Positions 46,597 through 55,381 of a stretch of DNA of 64,000 bases are shown in pieces; position 1 is the first letter of the stretch; every line of letters starts with the position of its first letter. Both the position numbers and the translations under genes were made by a program. Source of the stretch: an uncultured Ruminococcus sp. (GTDB taxonomy: Bacteria; Bacillota; Clostridia; Lachnospirales; Lachnospiraceae); contig CAJFQC010000003.1 in assembly GCA_904418845.1 (NCBI GenBank), positions 53,735 to 117,734 on the forward strand, written 5' to 3'. The notes beneath the pieces are model-generated. The model saw only the letters and a list, made by a program, of their open reading frames with translations, searched no databases and was not told the origin of the DNA.

Positions 46597-47325
46597 CTAA
46601 ATTCTCACCAGCATTTTCTGGTGCTCCAGATAACGGATACAGTCGTCTGCCTCCCCTGCTTCGCCGCGAAACAGGAAAATACGGCCGCCATCCGGGCATC
46701 CCAGCTCTTTTAATCTGGTGATCCGCACGTACCCCATCTCCTTCGAGGCAAAGTAACCGGTCACATAATCCGGATCATCGGAAATACAGATCTCACCGAT
46801 AATATTTTTATGGCTGGCCACCTTTGTCGCCAACACCAGCGCCTCCTGAAAATGGTTCTTATGGGACCGGTCGTCACCTTTGCCTGCCATGTCCATGTAA
46901 GTCGCCCGTACGCCACGCTTCCGGTCCGGCTCCAGACGCTGCATAGTGTCCACATCAAGGAGCATTGCCCCACGCATTTCCCAGGTACCCTTCATATACT
47001 GTAATATTTCCTCACCATTGTGAATTCCTGACTGCTCTAAAAGATCCCGAAGCTTTCTCTGCCCTTCCTCGGCTGTTTCAACCTCACAGACGGTCACCGG
47101 CAGAGCATCGCGCAAAATCACGTCCCCGGCCTTAATACGCTCTACCTTGATATTGACAAAATCCGCCTCACCCTTGGAGTGGTGAATAGCGCGCTCCAAA
47201 AGCCGAGCGCATATACCCTGAAGCCGATCCTGCTCCACGATCTTCTCCGCCCCGGAAATATGCCGCTCCTCGCCGTTTTCCTTCCGGCTTGCACGCATTT
47301 TCACACTATACAAATCTATACCCAT
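46597..47325 (-). CDS. bioW: 6-carboxyhexanoate-CoA ligase (pimeloyl-CoA synthetase)
   Basis: A 242-residue BioW protein starting MGIDLYSVKMRAS, with ERIKAGDVI, LLDVDTMQRLEPDRKRGVRAT and YVTGYFASKEMGYVRI, all typical of BioW. It activates free pimelate with CoA and ATP for biotin synthesis. It lies between a membrane protein gene and bioF, which suggests that pimelate is taken up or made elsewhere and used here. Confidence 0.92.
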   Translation of the reverse strand: MGIDLYSVKMRASRKENGEERHISGAEKIVEQDRLQGICARLLERAIHHSKGEADFVNIKVERIKAGDVILRDALPVTVCEVETAEEGQRKLRDLLEQSGIHNGEEILQYMKGTWEMRGAMLLDVDTMQRLEPDRKRGVRATYMDMAGKGDDRSHKNHFQEALVLATKVASHKNIIGEICISDDPDYVTGYFASKEMGYVRITRLKELGCPDGGRIFLFRGEAGEADDCIRYLEHQKMLVRI

Positions 47326-47356
47326 AGTTCTTCCTCTTAATTTCCTTTATAAAATG

Positions 47357-47875
47357 TTAACTGTCTGCCTCTCTCTTCTGGCATAGGTCTCCCCTGCCTT
47401 GGGCCATGATCCGGCAAAACACCGGATAGAAAAATGCCGTACATACTGCCGTAAATACCATTCCAGGAAAAGCAGCAGAAAGAAGAGGTATCACCGGAAC
47501 CTGAAGCAAAGCCGCCAGTACCAGCCTGGCACACCCTGTTCCTATGGGTCCTGCTAACAAAATGCGGACCCTTCCGGTCGGCTTTTTAGCCGCAATACCT
47601 CCCGCCGCCACACGGAACACCATAGCTATCACTACATTCCATAAGGTATGGGTGCCCAGCATGAGCTGGATAACACTGGAACAGATGCCGATTCCAAGAT
47701 AACGCCGAAAACCGACCGAAGCAGCCAGACACACCGCGTAGGGGGCTGAAAGCTGAAATTCTGCGCCGGGAATCAATGACGGTAATTTTATCATTCCTAA
47801 GAGCACCAGTACTGCTGTCAATATTCCGTCCAGTGCCAGTCTTCGTATGGAATCCGATGTGTTTGAATGTTTCAT
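47357..47875 (-). CDS. ECF-type S-component-like membrane protein of the biotin operon
   Basis: A 172-residue protein with about five or six hydrophobic segments, the size and shape of an ECF transporter substrate-binding (S) component. It does not carry an obvious BioY signature. As first gene of the BirA-controlled operon with bioW and bioF, a role in uptake of pimelate or another biotin precursor is a reasonable inference. AGGAGG lies 18 bases before the ATG, unusually far, with an in-frame stop between. Confidence 0.65.
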   Translation of the reverse strand: MKHSNTSDSIRRLALDGILTAVLVLLGMIKLPSLIPGAEFQLSAPYAVCLAASVGFRRYLGIGICSSVIQLMLGTHTLWNVVIAMVFRVAAGGIAAKKPTGRVRILLAGPIGTGCARLVLAALLQVPVIPLLSAAFPGMVFTAVCTAFFYPVFCRIMAQGRGDLCQKREADS

Positions 47876-47928
47876 AAGCTATTTTTCTATAAACCTCCTG
47901 TGTGGGCGCCGTCTAAGCGGCCGGAAAA

Positions 47929-47997
47929 TTGTAAACAATATTTTCCTTTTTGGTTAACAATCCACTTTAATATAGCAAGCACCAGATAAAATGTCAA
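47929..47997 (-). promoter_or_regulatory. Biotin operon promoter with BirA box
   Basis: Minus strand -35 TTGACA (47992-47997), 17 bases, -10 TATATT (47969-47974). Directly downstream, TTGTTAACC (47952-47960) and TGTTTACAA (47929-47937) form the inverted half-sites of a BirA operator with a 14-base spacer. Repression by biotinyl-AMP-bound BirA is expected. Confidence 0.85.
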
Positions 47998-48063
47998 CTT
48001 CTGCTATTCCTTTACTGTTTTTATAGTGCACATTATACTTCTGAAAAGGCAAAAAGGCTTTTG

Positions 48064-48092
48064 TTGAAGTCTTTATCAATATGAATTATAAT
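48064..48092 (+). promoter_or_regulatory. Promoter of the GNAT gene
   Basis: -35 TTGAAG (48064-48069) and -10 TATAAT (48087-48092) with a 17-base spacer. Confidence 0.6.
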
Positions 48093-48143
48093 ATCAACAG
48101 ACAAATCATGTAATAAATCTGGATAATAAAACGGAACTTAAAA

Positions 48144-48629
48144 ATGAATATCAGAAAAACGACTCTCAATGAATTAGAAATGCTCGTGGAGATGTACGCC
48201 AATGCCCGCTCTTTCATGGCCAGGCATAACAATCCTCACCAGTGGAAAAACGGATACCCGGGCCGTGACCGCGTTATTTCCGACATTGATTCCGGCTGCT
48301 CCTATGTCTGTGAGCATAACGGCAGAATCATCGCCACCTTTTTCTACAGGAACGGAAATGATGATACATACCTCAAAATCTATAACGGCCGGTGGCTTAA
48401 CGAAAAGCCTTACGGCGTCGTTCACCGTATTACGTCGGACGGCACAGTAAAAGGCGCCGCCTCTTTCTGCCTGGACTGGGCATTTAACCAGTGCGGCAAT
48501 CTAAGGATCGACACTCACAAGGATAACTATATCATGCAGAGATTGCTTAAAAAGAACGAATTCGAGTACTGCGGGATCATCTATACAGACGATGGAAGCG
48601 AACGCCTGGCATATCAAAAAGAAACGTAA
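48144..48629 (+). CDS. GNAT-family N-acetyltransferase
   Basis: A 161-residue GNAT-fold protein (MNIRKTTLNELEML start; RIDTHKDNYIMQRLLKKNEFEYCGIIY as the acetyl-CoA-binding and C-terminal motifs). The ribosome binding site is weak (GGAAC). The substrate is unknown. It stands alone on the plus strand between two minus-strand units. Confidence 0.85.
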   Translation: MNIRKTTLNELEMLVEMYANARSFMARHNNPHQWKNGYPGRDRVISDIDSGCSYVCEHNGRIIATFFYRNGNDDTYLKIYNGRWLNEKPYGVVHRITSDGTVKGAASFCLDWAFNQCGNLRIDTHKDNYIMQRLLKKNEFEYCGIIYTDDGSERLAYQKET

Positions 48630-48693
48630 CTGCGAATTATCGTGGTCATAGATCAAAACTGGATAGAGAACAGTTTGAGACAAAACATACTGA

Positions 48694-48716
48694 AAGCCAG
48701 CCCGGCGGGCTGGCTT
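48694..48716. terminator. Hairpin between the convergent GNAT and kinase-like genes
   Basis: A 10-bp stem (48694-48703 with 48707-48716, loop GGC). The minus strand continues with TTTCAG, so it mainly ends the kinase-like gene; the T tract is short. Confidence 0.6.
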
Positions 48717-48780
48717 AAAAGAATTTCCTCGAAGCTTTTCCCATACAGCTATATTCTATCTCCCCGGCAAAACCGCAGTT

Positions 48781-49404
48781 TTACTCCTCAAAGCGGATCT
48801 TCATATATGCCTTGATCTCTTCCACACATTTCTCAAATCCAAGCTTGCCGCTGTTAAGGCACAGATCATAATTTCTTGCGTCAGCCCACTCGTGTCCTGT
48901 GTGGTAGCTGTAGAAATCCCCTCTGTACGCGTCGGTCCTCTCGATGAATTTCTGCATCTCCTTTTGGCTCATGCTGTGGCGCTCCATGGCGCGTTCCAGA
49001 CAGAACGTCTTGTCCGCATGGACAAACACACTCATCACGTTCGGGTAATCCTTTAGTACATAATCCGCACATCTTCCGATGATGACACAGGATTCTTTCG
49101 CCGCCAGTTCTTTGATGACCTTCGCCTGATAGTTGAACAGGTTGTCATCAGACGTAAATCCTTTGTCCTCCGGCGGAAGAAGCTCTCCTTCATACGGTCT
49201 GCTCAGCAGGCGGAACCATCCGACATGGCGCATCTTCTCATCGGACATCCCGAAGAGTCGTTCGTTGATTCCGCTGTCCTCTGATGCCATACGCAGGATC
49301 TCCCTGCTGTAACAGTTGATCCCAAGTTCCTTTGCCAGCATCGCACCGATGGTCTTGCCGCCGCTTCCGTACTGCCTTGAAATTGTGATCACGATATTTT
49401 CCAT
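48781..49404 (-). CDS. Cytidylate kinase-like family protein
   Basis: A 207-residue P-loop protein with the N-terminal motif ITISRQYGSGGKTIG and later RCADYVLKDYPN, typical of the cytidylate-kinase-like family common in Clostridia. It differs from true CMP kinase, and the substrate is uncertain. The ATG at 49402-49404 has AGGAGGTG 6 bases upstream; a start 20 codons earlier has none. It lies downstream of the livHMGF genes. Confidence 0.88.
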   Translation of the reverse strand: MENIVITISRQYGSGGKTIGAMLAKELGINCYSREILRMASEDSGINERLFGMSDEKMRHVGWFRLLSRPYEGELLPPEDKGFTSDDNLFNYQAKVIKELAAKESCVIIGRCADYVLKDYPNVMSVFVHADKTFCLERAMERHSMSQKEMQKFIERTDAYRGDFYSYHTGHEWADARNYDLCLNSGKLGFEKCVEEIKAYMKIRFEE

Positions 49405-49484
49405 AAGGCGCACCTCCTCATATCCACATATGCCAGCCCTTGGCACCGGCAAACCGCCGGTCAAGATATGCTGTCTTTTATATT

Positions 49485-50195
49485 TTACTCTCCCAGATAA
49501 GCTTTCTTGATGGAGTCATCCTCCAGAAGCTCTTTCGCCCTGCCTTCCAGAACGATGTTTCCCGTCTCAAGGACGTATGCCCTGTCCGCGATGGACAGTG
49601 CCTTCTTTGCGTTCTGCTCCACAAGAAGCACTGTAGTGCCGCTCTCGCTCACAGAACGAATGATATCGAAAATCTCATTTACCATGATAGGTGAAAGTCC
49701 CATGGACGGTTCATCCATAAGGATGATCTTCGGTTTCGACATCAGCGCGCGTCCCATTGCAAGCATCTGCTGCTCGCCGCCGCTCAACGTCCCTGCCATC
49801 TGATTCCTTCTTTCCTCCAGACGAGGGAATCTTTTATAGATACTCCTTAAGCTTTCCTCGATCTCATTCTTATCTTTCCTCGTGTAAGCGCCCATCTTCA
49901 GGTTCTCATACACACTCAGCTCTGCAAATACACGGCGTCCCTCGGGGACATGCGCCATGCCCATGGAAACGATCTTGTGAGCCGGAACCTTTGTGATATC
50001 TTTCCCTTCGAACATCACATGCCCGTTTTTCGGGGAAAGCAGCCCCGTAACCGTATGAAGGGTCGTCGTTTTCCCCGCGCCGTTGGCGCCGATCAGAGCG
50101 ATGACTTCTCCTTGTTCCACTGTAAAGGAGATCCCTTTTATCGCCTGGATCACACCGTAATATACTTCCAGATCTTTTACTTCAAGCATTGCCAT
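49485..50195 (-). CDS. livF: Branched-chain amino acid ABC transporter ATPase LivF
   Basis: A 236-residue ATPase with Walker A GANGAGKTT, signature LSGGEQQ and Walker B IILMDEPSMGLSP. The length and LEVKDLEVYYGVIQAIKG start match LivF. The ATG at 50193-50195 has GGAGGAG 7 bases upstream. It pairs with LivG on the inner face of the LivH/LivM channel. Confidence 0.93.
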   Translation of the reverse strand: MAMLEVKDLEVYYGVIQAIKGISFTVEQGEVIALIGANGAGKTTTLHTVTGLLSPKNGHVMFEGKDITKVPAHKIVSMGMAHVPEGRRVFAELSVYENLKMGAYTRKDKNEIEESLRSIYKRFPRLEERRNQMAGTLSGGEQQMLAMGRALMSKPKIILMDEPSMGLSPIMVNEIFDIIRSVSESGTTVLLVEQNAKKALSIADRAYVLETGNIVLEGRAKELLEDDSIKKAYLGE

Positions 50196-50208
50196 GACCG
50201 ATCTCCTC

Positions 50209-50967
50209 CTATTCTCCAAGATACGCGGTAATGACCTGCGGATCATTTAAGACTTCTGCGGTCCTGCCCTGCGCAAGAACCTCTCCGAAATTCAGTACGG
50301 TCAGCCTCTCGCAGATTCCGCTTACCAGTTTCATGTCGTGTTCGATCAACAGGATCGTCATATGAAAATGATCGCGGACAAACTGGATCATCTCCATCAG
50401 CTCCCCTGTCTCGTTGGGGTTCATGCCCGCAGCCGGCTCATCTAAAAGCAGAAGCTTCGGCTCTGTGGCAAGCGCCCTTGCAATCTCCAGTCTTCTCTGC
50501 TGTCCGTACGGCAGATTCGCCGCGTCCACATGAGCCGCGTCCTCCAGATGGAATACTTTTAACAGCTCCATTGCCTGCTCATCCATCTCCCGCTCTACCC
50601 GGCGGTACCCCGGCAGCTTTAAAATGCCTTCCAGAGTGGAATAATGATGCTTGTTGTGAAGCCCTACCTTCACGTTATCCAATACACTCAGCTTCTTGAA
50701 CAGGCGTATATTCTGGAACGTCCTGGCCACACCTGCCTTGCTGATGTCAATCGTCTTCTTCCCTGTGATATCCTGCCCGTCCAGAAGGACTTTCCCGCTG
50801 TCCGGCTTATACACTCCTGTCAGCAGATTGAATACTGTTGTCTTTCCCGCGCCGTTGGGCCCGATGAGTCCGTACAGTTCTTCCTTCTCGATGGATATGT
50901 CAAATGCGTTCACCGCCCGGAGACCACCAAATGAGATACCGAGATTCTTTACATCCAGTAATGCCAT
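50209..50967 (-). CDS. livG: Branched-chain amino acid ABC transporter ATPase LivG
   Basis: A 252-residue ATPase with Walker A GPNGAGKTT, the LivG-type GQQRRLEIARAL region and Walker B LLLLDEPAAGMNP. It lacks a perfect LSGGQ, as usual for LivG (NLPYGQQ). The ATG at 50965-50967 overlaps the livM stop by one base, with GGAGG 10 bases upstream. Confidence 0.93.
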   Translation of the reverse strand: MALLDVKNLGISFGGLRAVNAFDISIEKEELYGLIGPNGAGKTTVFNLLTGVYKPDSGKVLLDGQDITGKKTIDISKAGVARTFQNIRLFKKLSVLDNVKVGLHNKHHYSTLEGILKLPGYRRVEREMDEQAMELLKVFHLEDAAHVDAANLPYGQQRRLEIARALATEPKLLLLDEPAAGMNPNETGELMEMIQFVRDHFHMTILLIEHDMKLVSGICERLTVLNFGEVLAQGRTAEVLNDPQVITAYLGE

Positions 50968-52037
50968 TATTTCACAGCCTCCTTTTTCTTTTTTCCGAAT
51001 CTGAAATATTTCTCTCTCCACTCAATCGCCTTAGGAGCCCAGTTGAAGAGCATCATCGCGATCAGTACGATGGCGTAGATGAGCATACGGTAATCCGAGA
51101 GCCCGCGGAGCATTTCCGGAAGAAGCGTCAGGATGACCGCCGCGATGATGGAACCTCTGATGCTTCCGATACCGCCCAGCACGACAAATACAAGGATCAT
51201 GATGGACTGATTATAACCAAAGTTGTTCGTGTTCGCTGTCAGCGTGGACAAATTGTGCGCATAGAGCACACCCGCAGCTCCTGCCAGAGCCGCCGAGATG
51301 GTGAATGCCATCAGCTTGTATTTTGTGATATTGATTCCCACGGACTCTGCCGCAATCCGGTTGTCGCGGATAGACATGATCGCCCTTCCGTCTCTGGAAT
51401 TGATCAGGTTCATGACAATAAACAGCGTGATGAGGATCAAAATAAATCCAATGAAAAATGTAGCGTCCTTCGGCGTTCCCGTAATCCCCTGCGGACCGTT
51501 TACAATAACCGTTCCGTCTGCCTCCATGTTCAGCGCCATCACGTCCTTTGTAGAAAAATGGAAGCCGTTGCTGTCTTTTCCGATATAGAGGACATTTACC
51601 AGGTTCTTGATGATCTCTCCGAACGCCAGTGTAACGATGGCAAGATAGTCACCTTTCAGCCTGAGCACAGGGATGCCGATCAGGATACCGAATACCGCTG
51701 CCACAGCGACGCCGATCAGGAGCGCCAGCAGAAAACGCAGCGCGTCCACTGTGATCACATCTCTCATGCATTTTGAGAAAAACGCACTTGAAAATGCGCC
51801 CACACACATAAACCCCGCGTGGCCAAGGCTCAGCTCTCCCAGAATGCCGACCACCAGATTCAAAGATACCGCCAGGATAATATAGTAGCAAAGCGGAACC
51901 ATAAGTCCTTCCATGAGGCTTGAAATACTTCCTGTACTGATCAGGACCTGCATGATGATATAGGCAGCGATTACAATACCGTATGTGATCAGACTGCTTT
52001 TTGTATTATTATTTATTTTCTTCAGCATACCCATCAC
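50967..52037 (-). CDS. livM: Branched-chain amino acid ABC transporter permease LivM
   Basis: A permease of up to 356 residues with about eight to ten membrane helices and the LivM motif VLGGIGSIRGSIIAA near the C-terminus. The first possible start is GTG at 52035-52037, overlapping the livH stop region. An ATG at 52026-52028 (MLKKIN) has AGGTGA just upstream and may be the real start. Confidence 0.92.
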   Translation of the reverse strand: MMGMLKKINNNTKSSLITYGIVIAAYIIMQVLISTGSISSLMEGLMVPLCYYIILAVSLNLVVGILGELSLGHAGFMCVGAFSSAFFSKCMRDVITVDALRFLLALLIGVAVAAVFGILIGIPVLRLKGDYLAIVTLAFGEIIKNLVNVLYIGKDSNGFHFSTKDVMALNMEADGTVIVNGPQGITGTPKDATFFIGFILILITLFIVMNLINSRDGRAIMSIRDNRIAAESVGINITKYKLMAFTISAALAGAAGVLYAHNLSTLTANTNNFGYNQSIMILVFVVLGGIGSIRGSIIAAVILTLLPEMLRGLSDYRMLIYAIVLIAMMLFNWAPKAIEWREKYFRFGKKKKEAVK

Positions 52038-52928
52038 CTACACTTTCTCCTGAATCTTCTTGCCCAAAAGCCCGGTAGGTTTCACAAGGAGCACAATGAT
52101 CAGCACCGCGAACACAATGGCGTCCGCCAGCAGCGATGAGATGTACGCCTTGCTGAGGATCTCGATCACTCCGAGAAGAAGCCCTCCGATAAAGGCTCCT
52201 GGGATTGATCCGATACCGCCGAACACGGCTGCGACAAAGGCCTTGATACCCGGCATGGAGCCTGTGTACGGAGACAAGGTCGGATACGCGGAACAGTACA
52301 TCACACCCGCGACTGCCGCCAGTGCGGAACCGATGGCAAATGTCAGCGCGATCGTAGCATTTACATTGATACCCATAAGCTGCGCCGCCCCTTTATCCTC
52401 AGAAACCGCGCGCATTGCCTGCCCCGGCTTTGTCTTCTGCACAAAGAACATCAGCGCAGCCATAATGATCAGGCAGACAACGATCGTCACGACCGTCTCA
52501 CCTGAGATATTCAGCTTGCCGCCTGCAAGAGACACGCCTTTCCATTTGATCACAGACTGGAATGTCTTGGGAGTCTCACCAAACACCAGAAGCGCGATGT
52601 TCTGGAGCAGATAGCTGACACCGATAGCCGTGATAAGCACCGCCAGAGAAGACGACGCGTTTCTAAGCGGCTTATATGCGATCCGCTCTATCGCGATGCC
52701 AAGTATGGTACATACACCGACCGCTATGACCACGCCAATAATGGGGGAGAGTCCTGCCTGTGTCATGGCGATGAACGCCGTGTACGCTCCGATCATAATG
52801 ACATCTCCATGGGCAAAATTCAGCATCTTCGCGATACCGTATACCATAGTATACCCCAGGGCAATGATCGCATAGACACTTCCCAGACTCAAACCGTTGA
52901 TTAAATACGATATAAAGCTCATACTCAT
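52038..52928 (-). CDS. livH: Branched-chain amino acid ABC transporter permease LivH
   Basis: A 296-residue permease with the LivH motifs GLSLGSVYAIIALGYTMVYGI and VFGGIGSIPGAFIGG. It is the first gene of livH-livM-livG-livF. The periplasmic-type binding protein (LivJ/K) normally found upstream is absent from the window: the upstream DNA leads into the defence island. The family also transports urea or short amides, so the substrate is inferred. Confidence 0.92.
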   Translation of the reverse strand: MSMSFISYLINGLSLGSVYAIIALGYTMVYGIAKMLNFAHGDVIMIGAYTAFIAMTQAGLSPIIGVVIAVGVCTILGIAIERIAYKPLRNASSSLAVLITAIGVSYLLQNIALLVFGETPKTFQSVIKWKGVSLAGGKLNISGETVVTIVVCLIIMAALMFFVQKTKPGQAMRAVSEDKGAAQLMGINVNATIALTFAIGSALAAVAGVMYCSAYPTLSPYTGSMPGIKAFVAAVFGGIGSIPGAFIGGLLLGVIEILSKAYISSLLADAIVFAVLIIVLLVKPTGLLGKKIQEKV

Positions 52929-53461
52929 TCCCTTTCATTTACTTTTGCTTATAGTTGACATTTTTATGATTATATCACGGAGAGACGGGGGGAAGCAATA
53001 AAAAAATCGAGTGTACTCGGTTTTTATTTTCTTCATTATTATTCCATCGCCTTAAGCCTCTTTTATACGATTTTCTGCCGGTTCACCCGGACTTATCCTC
53101 TGCTAAAAAGGCAGACTACCTCACAATGCCATGAGTGCGCAATAAAGATGCACATCCCTTGGCTTTTCGTTAAGCCTTGGATTCAAAAAATGACACAATG
53201 GTCCCTTTCGAGACCTGTAAAAACGGCATACTGCACCCAAATGCACCTGCCACAGAAAAGATTAGAATTGATTTCTTAGACGAGCCTTTGATTGGCTTCG
53301 GTTTGATTTGAAGTCTGCTCTTTGCTATGGCACACATCGCTACTTGCAATTGTACCATAGTTTTGCTTTTTCGGATAGATTTTCCGAAATCAAAATGGGC
53401 AGAAGAAAGCTCCCAAATCCTTTAGGACTTGGAGACTTGATCCCGACCATATTATATTTCA
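52929..53461 (-). other. Intergenic stretch between liv operon and defence island
   Basis: It holds the livH promoter (minus strand, -35 TTGCTT 52993-52998, 18 bases, -10 TATAAT 52969-52974) and a bidirectional hairpin CGAGT/ACTCG flanked by T and A tracts (about 53002-53031). A 62-codon minus-strand frame at 53170-53358 contains KPKPIKGSSKKS and a hydrophobic middle. I do not recognise that frame, and its start has no good ribosome binding site. The GC content is intermediate, and one island edge probably lies here. Confidence 0.45.
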
Positions 53462-54400
53462 CTATTTCCTGTACCTAGTTATCTTTCTCCAGTTTTCTGG
53501 AAATCCCATTTTTTCGTATAATTCTTGTTCTGCTATACTGTCGTGTTTCTTAAGATACTTATCAATCAGAGCTTTAAGTTCTTTTATAAATTCCCTATAC
53601 CAACCATCATTTAAAAGATACCTTAAAGCAATTACAACTGAGAACAAATCATTTTTTCCATTTATATATTGTGTGCCTTTTTGAGCTATGCCTAATTTCT
53701 TATGTATTGGTAAATCCGGAATGCTGTCAACGGTTCTATATGTAAACAATCGCTCTCCATGTGCACAAACGTTTCTGAATTTTACCATTACCGCCAACAT
53801 AGAGGTCATTTGGCTTTCATTGATACACGGATAATTCCTACTGACCTTAATCTGTATATCTTGTGGAAGCAACATATACATTTTTGAAATATTACCGAAT
53901 GTTAACGCATTTGTCAGTACCCACAATGGAACATTTCCATATTTTTTCTGTGCATGATTTATATAGTGATAATCCGTCGGTTTAGTAACATATCCTTCTA
54001 AAATTTTTATTAAACGATTAATATCTCTTTGATTTTTCTTACCCACATAATTATAATTTGCGATATCAAGATATTCCTTTTGGTTCTCACCATTCTTCTC
54101 CGTAAAATAGTAGGAAACTTGTGATTTTATTTCATTTTCCACTTTAATGAGATACCTCATAAACAACTGCCTTAAGGATTCATCAAAATAATATAACTCT
54201 ACAATATCCTCAAACCGCGTTCCATCCTTATATTTCTTGGTTGTCGGATTTTTAAAGATATCCTTATACCCTCCAATTAATGAATAGTAGCTCGTTTGCC
54301 TTAAAATTTCCTTGGCATATGCCATATCATCAATCCGTAGATTTTTCTCATTTTTCAGTTTTTCTATTTGCTGATCATAATTCAAAAAAATCTTTGGCAT
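53462..54400 (-). CDS. Abi_2 family abortive infection protein (AbiF/AbiD-type)
   Basis: A 312-residue protein of the Abi_2 family, found in lactococcal AbiD and AbiF phage-resistance proteins. It has the family pattern YYSLIGGYKDIF near residues 38-49 and a HEPN-type R-x4-H motif, RNVCAH (R209, H214), the expected RNase active site. AAGGAG lies 9 bases before the ATG. Directly upstream is a small transcription unit with its own promoter and terminator, probably a regulatory RNA. RNA cleavage that stops growth of infected cells is inferred from the fold. Confidence 0.85.
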   Translation of the reverse strand: MPKIFLNYDQQIEKLKNEKNLRIDDMAYAKEILRQTSYYSLIGGYKDIFKNPTTKKYKDGTRFEDIVELYYFDESLRQLFMRYLIKVENEIKSQVSYYFTEKNGENQKEYLDIANYNYVGKKNQRDINRLIKILEGYVTKPTDYHYINHAQKKYGNVPLWVLTNALTFGNISKMYMLLPQDIQIKVSRNYPCINESQMTSMLAVMVKFRNVCAHGERLFTYRTVDSIPDLPIHKKLGIAQKGTQYINGKNDLFSVVIALRYLLNDGWYREFIKELKALIDKYLKKHDSIAEQELYEKMGFPENWRKITRYRK

Positions 54401-54417
54401 ATTGAATATCTCCTTAA

Positions 54418-54488
54418 AGTAAAAAGAGGAGACCCCGCAGGCTCTCCCCCGGTCGCAGGCCTCACAGGTTTCTGCAACGCGATCACTG
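54418..54488 (-). ncRNA. Candidate small RNA in front of the Abi_2 gene
   Basis: About 70 bases downstream of a strong promoter, with two hairpins. The first pairs GTTGCAG (minus strand, 54472-54478) with CTGCGAC (54452-54458). The second, GGAGA/TCTCC (54443-54447 with 54428-54432), is followed by TCTTTTT and looks like a terminator. GCCTGCG occurs in both hairpins. The layout fits the conserved abiF RNA motif reported upstream of Abi_2 genes, but I could not compare against its covariance model. Read-through would express the abi gene. Confidence 0.6.
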
Positions 54489-54493
54489 TATTT

Positions 54494-54522
54494 ATCTTAC
54501 CCGACCATAAACTTCATGTCAA
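54494..54522 (-). promoter_or_regulatory. Promoter of the candidate RNA / abi unit
   Basis: -35 TTGACA (54517-54522) and -10 TAAGAT (54494-54499) with a 17-base spacer, on the minus strand. The start point would be near 54487. Confidence 0.75.
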
Positions 54523-54649
54523 GCAGTTTTTACAGTTATTACAGTATATGCAAATTTTTCTATTTGATACAATTTTAGATAATACATTCACTTATAGTAG
54601 CAATCATGTAAGTAACTCTTCCCACCCCATTGATAAAACTTACAATCAT

Positions 54650-55381
54650 TCAGTAACGAAATACTTCCTTTGAATTCTTACAAATTATATCAGTCACGTC
54701 AAATCCAACTATATCAGATATCATTGTCACTGTTCTTTTTAACTCTTTTTCTATTTCATTTATGTAATGAACTGTGAATGTAAATGGTATGTCTGTTTCC
54801 AACAGCATACGACTAATCGGCACTGTTTTTACTACCTCTATTCCTGATTTTGTTTTTAACATCCTTGGATTAATTGAAAAGTAACATCCTAATTCTATTA
54901 CTTTCTCCAACTGTGGTATAGATCCTGTAAACCAATGAAAGATATATTTATTGCTTCTTTGTGTTTTGTATTCTCTCAAAATATCAATAACTGTATTGGC
55001 TGACTTAAGAGAATGAACAGAAACCACCTTTTCTCCATACTGCTCACACAGCTTGACAATATCACGAAATGCTTGCATTTGTATTTCTTTGGTCTGAATA
55101 TATTCTTTACTAAAGTCCAAGCCCACTTCGCCAATATAATGGCTTCTTTCAAATAATGCTTTAAACAGTCTCATATCATCATAGCCGCTAGAAATCAATT
55201 GCGGATGCATCCCTAACCCTACTTTAATATGAGGGTTATTTCTGCAAAACTGTACTTCTCTATCATACGCCTTCGGAGTAGTGCCAACTGCAAATAGACT
55301 TATATCAGAATTCTGCATCTCCTTTATAATTCCTGACATATTGTCCATTAAATCCAAATGACAATGTGCATCATAAATCAT
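54650..55381 (-). CDS. qatD: QatD: TatD-like metal-dependent nuclease of the Qat defence system
   Basis: A 243-residue TatD-family protein. The metal ligands are visible: H6 and H8 (AHCHLD), E85 (GEVGLDF), H123 (SVHSLKS), H149 (FHWFTG) and D197 (ETDIPF). TatD proteins are DNases. In Qat (QueC-like, ATPase, TatD) this is the fourth protein of a known anti-phage system. It starts 11 bases inside qatC, so translation is coupled. No clear terminator follows. Confidence 0.9.
   Translation of the reverse strand: MIYDAHCHLDLMDNMSGIIKEMQNSDISLFAVGTTPKAYDREVQFCRNNPHIKVGLGMHPQLISSGYDDMRLFKALFERSHYIGEVGLDFSKEYIQTKEIQMQAFRDIVKLCEQYGEKVVSVHSLKSANTVIDILREYKTQRSNKYIFHWFTGSIPQLEKVIELGCYFSINPRMLKTKSGIEVVKTVPISRMLLETDIPFTFTVHYINEIEKELKRTVTMISDIVGFDVTDIICKNSKEVFRY

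Noticed and set aside
50904..51776. Long plus-strand open frame across livG/livM
   Set aside because: His/Asp/Arg-rich product is the typical shadow of a membrane protein gene on the other strand.
53170..53358. Sixty-two-codon gene at the edge of the defence island
   Set aside because: No good ribosome binding site and no recognised family; described only within the intergenic entry.
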